DNA of 5,891 bases from Verrucomicrobiia bacterium (lineage in GTDB: Bacteria > Verrucomicrobiota > Verrucomicrobiia > JABWAM01), in the NCBI GenBank assembly GCA_013360985.1, contig JABWAM010000155.1, positions 1 to 5,891 of the forward strand, read 5' to 3'. The notes beneath the pieces were generated by a model. The model was not told where the DNA came from, ran no database searches, and saw only the letters and a program-made list of their open reading frames with translations. Shown here one piece after another: positions 5,867-5,891 of the stretch (positions are counted from its first letter, which is position 1; the number at the start of each line of letters is the position of its first letter). Position numbers and translations under genes: made by a program.

Positions 5867-5885
5867 CCCCACGCCTTACGCGGGG
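5867..5885. repeat. Small hairpin at the right edge
   Basis: On the minus strand CCCCGCGT and GCGTGGGG flank a three-base loop and pair with two G-T wobbles. On the plus strand an A-C mismatch breaks the stem, and only ATTTGG follows. It may end a gene outside the window or belong to the same repeat family as its neighbours; neither can be shown here. Confidence 0.35.
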
Positions 5886-5891
5886 ATTTGG

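Larger units (their letters stand above)
5644..5891. other. Intergenic leader region without a recognised gene
   Basis: Together with 5443-5643 this makes about 450 bp with no confident gene upstream of the operon. Short frames here are low-complexity and match no family I know. The region holds four palindromic or hairpin elements and is very GC-rich in 5777-5810. No clear -35/-10 promoter pair stands out on the minus strand, although the operon promoter would be expected here or further right. The hairpin-rich texture resembles dispersed intergenic repeats. Confidence 0.55.

Overview
The window comes from a GC-rich bacterium. Every gene I can support lies on the minus strand, so the region is transcribed right to left. 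It is a D-xylose-type (CUT2) sugar ABC transporter operon. In transcription order it holds a UroD/MtaA-family methyltransferase-like gene (5442-4408), a xylF-like sugar-binding protein (4331-3255), a xylG-like double ATPase (3258-1684), a small four-helix-bundle protein of the 23S-rRNA-intervening-sequence (S23/Avd-like) family (1687-1304), and a xylH-like permease (1233-106). The binding protein, ATPase and permease closely resemble E. coli XylF, XylG and XylH in their diagnostic motifs, as recalled from memory.

The lineage cannot be fixed from this window. Base composition, a UroD-like gene beside a sugar transporter, an S23-family orphan and the style of the upstream GC-rich repeats would fit the Planctomycetes-Verrucomicrobia-Lentisphaerae group, but this is only an impression.

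The operon is tightly packed. xylF and xylG overlap by GTGA, and xylG and the S23-family gene overlap by ATGA. xylF is preceded by a strong ribosome binding site and by a 10-codon mini-ORF that overlaps its start by ATGA.

The most unusual structure lies between xylG and xylH. The S23-family gene sits inside an approximately 506-bp block (1238-1743) whose ends are imperfect inverted repeats of 38 bp (29 of 38 positions match), each built from four heptanucleotide units of the form GTCGRGN. The right repeat is translated as the foreign-looking C-terminal tail of the ATPase. The left repeat ends just before the permease start, which has no visible ribosome binding site. This looks like a small S23-gene cassette inserted cleanly into a conserved operon.

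Upstream of the UroD-like gene (5443-5891) no confident gene is present. This leader holds two hairpins that share a symmetric tandem G-A mismatch design on the operon's sense strand, a very GC-rich palindrome, and an in-frame stretch resembling the N-terminus of a short-chain dehydrogenase. At the left edge (1-105) there is no clear terminator; a weak minus-strand partial ORF and two tiny plus-strand ORFs with good ribosome binding sites compete for the same bases.

As a working model, the transporter imports xylose or a related, possibly methylated, pentose, and the UroD-family protein acts on the imported compound or on a methyl group from it. The transporter assignment is strong; the metabolic link is inference.
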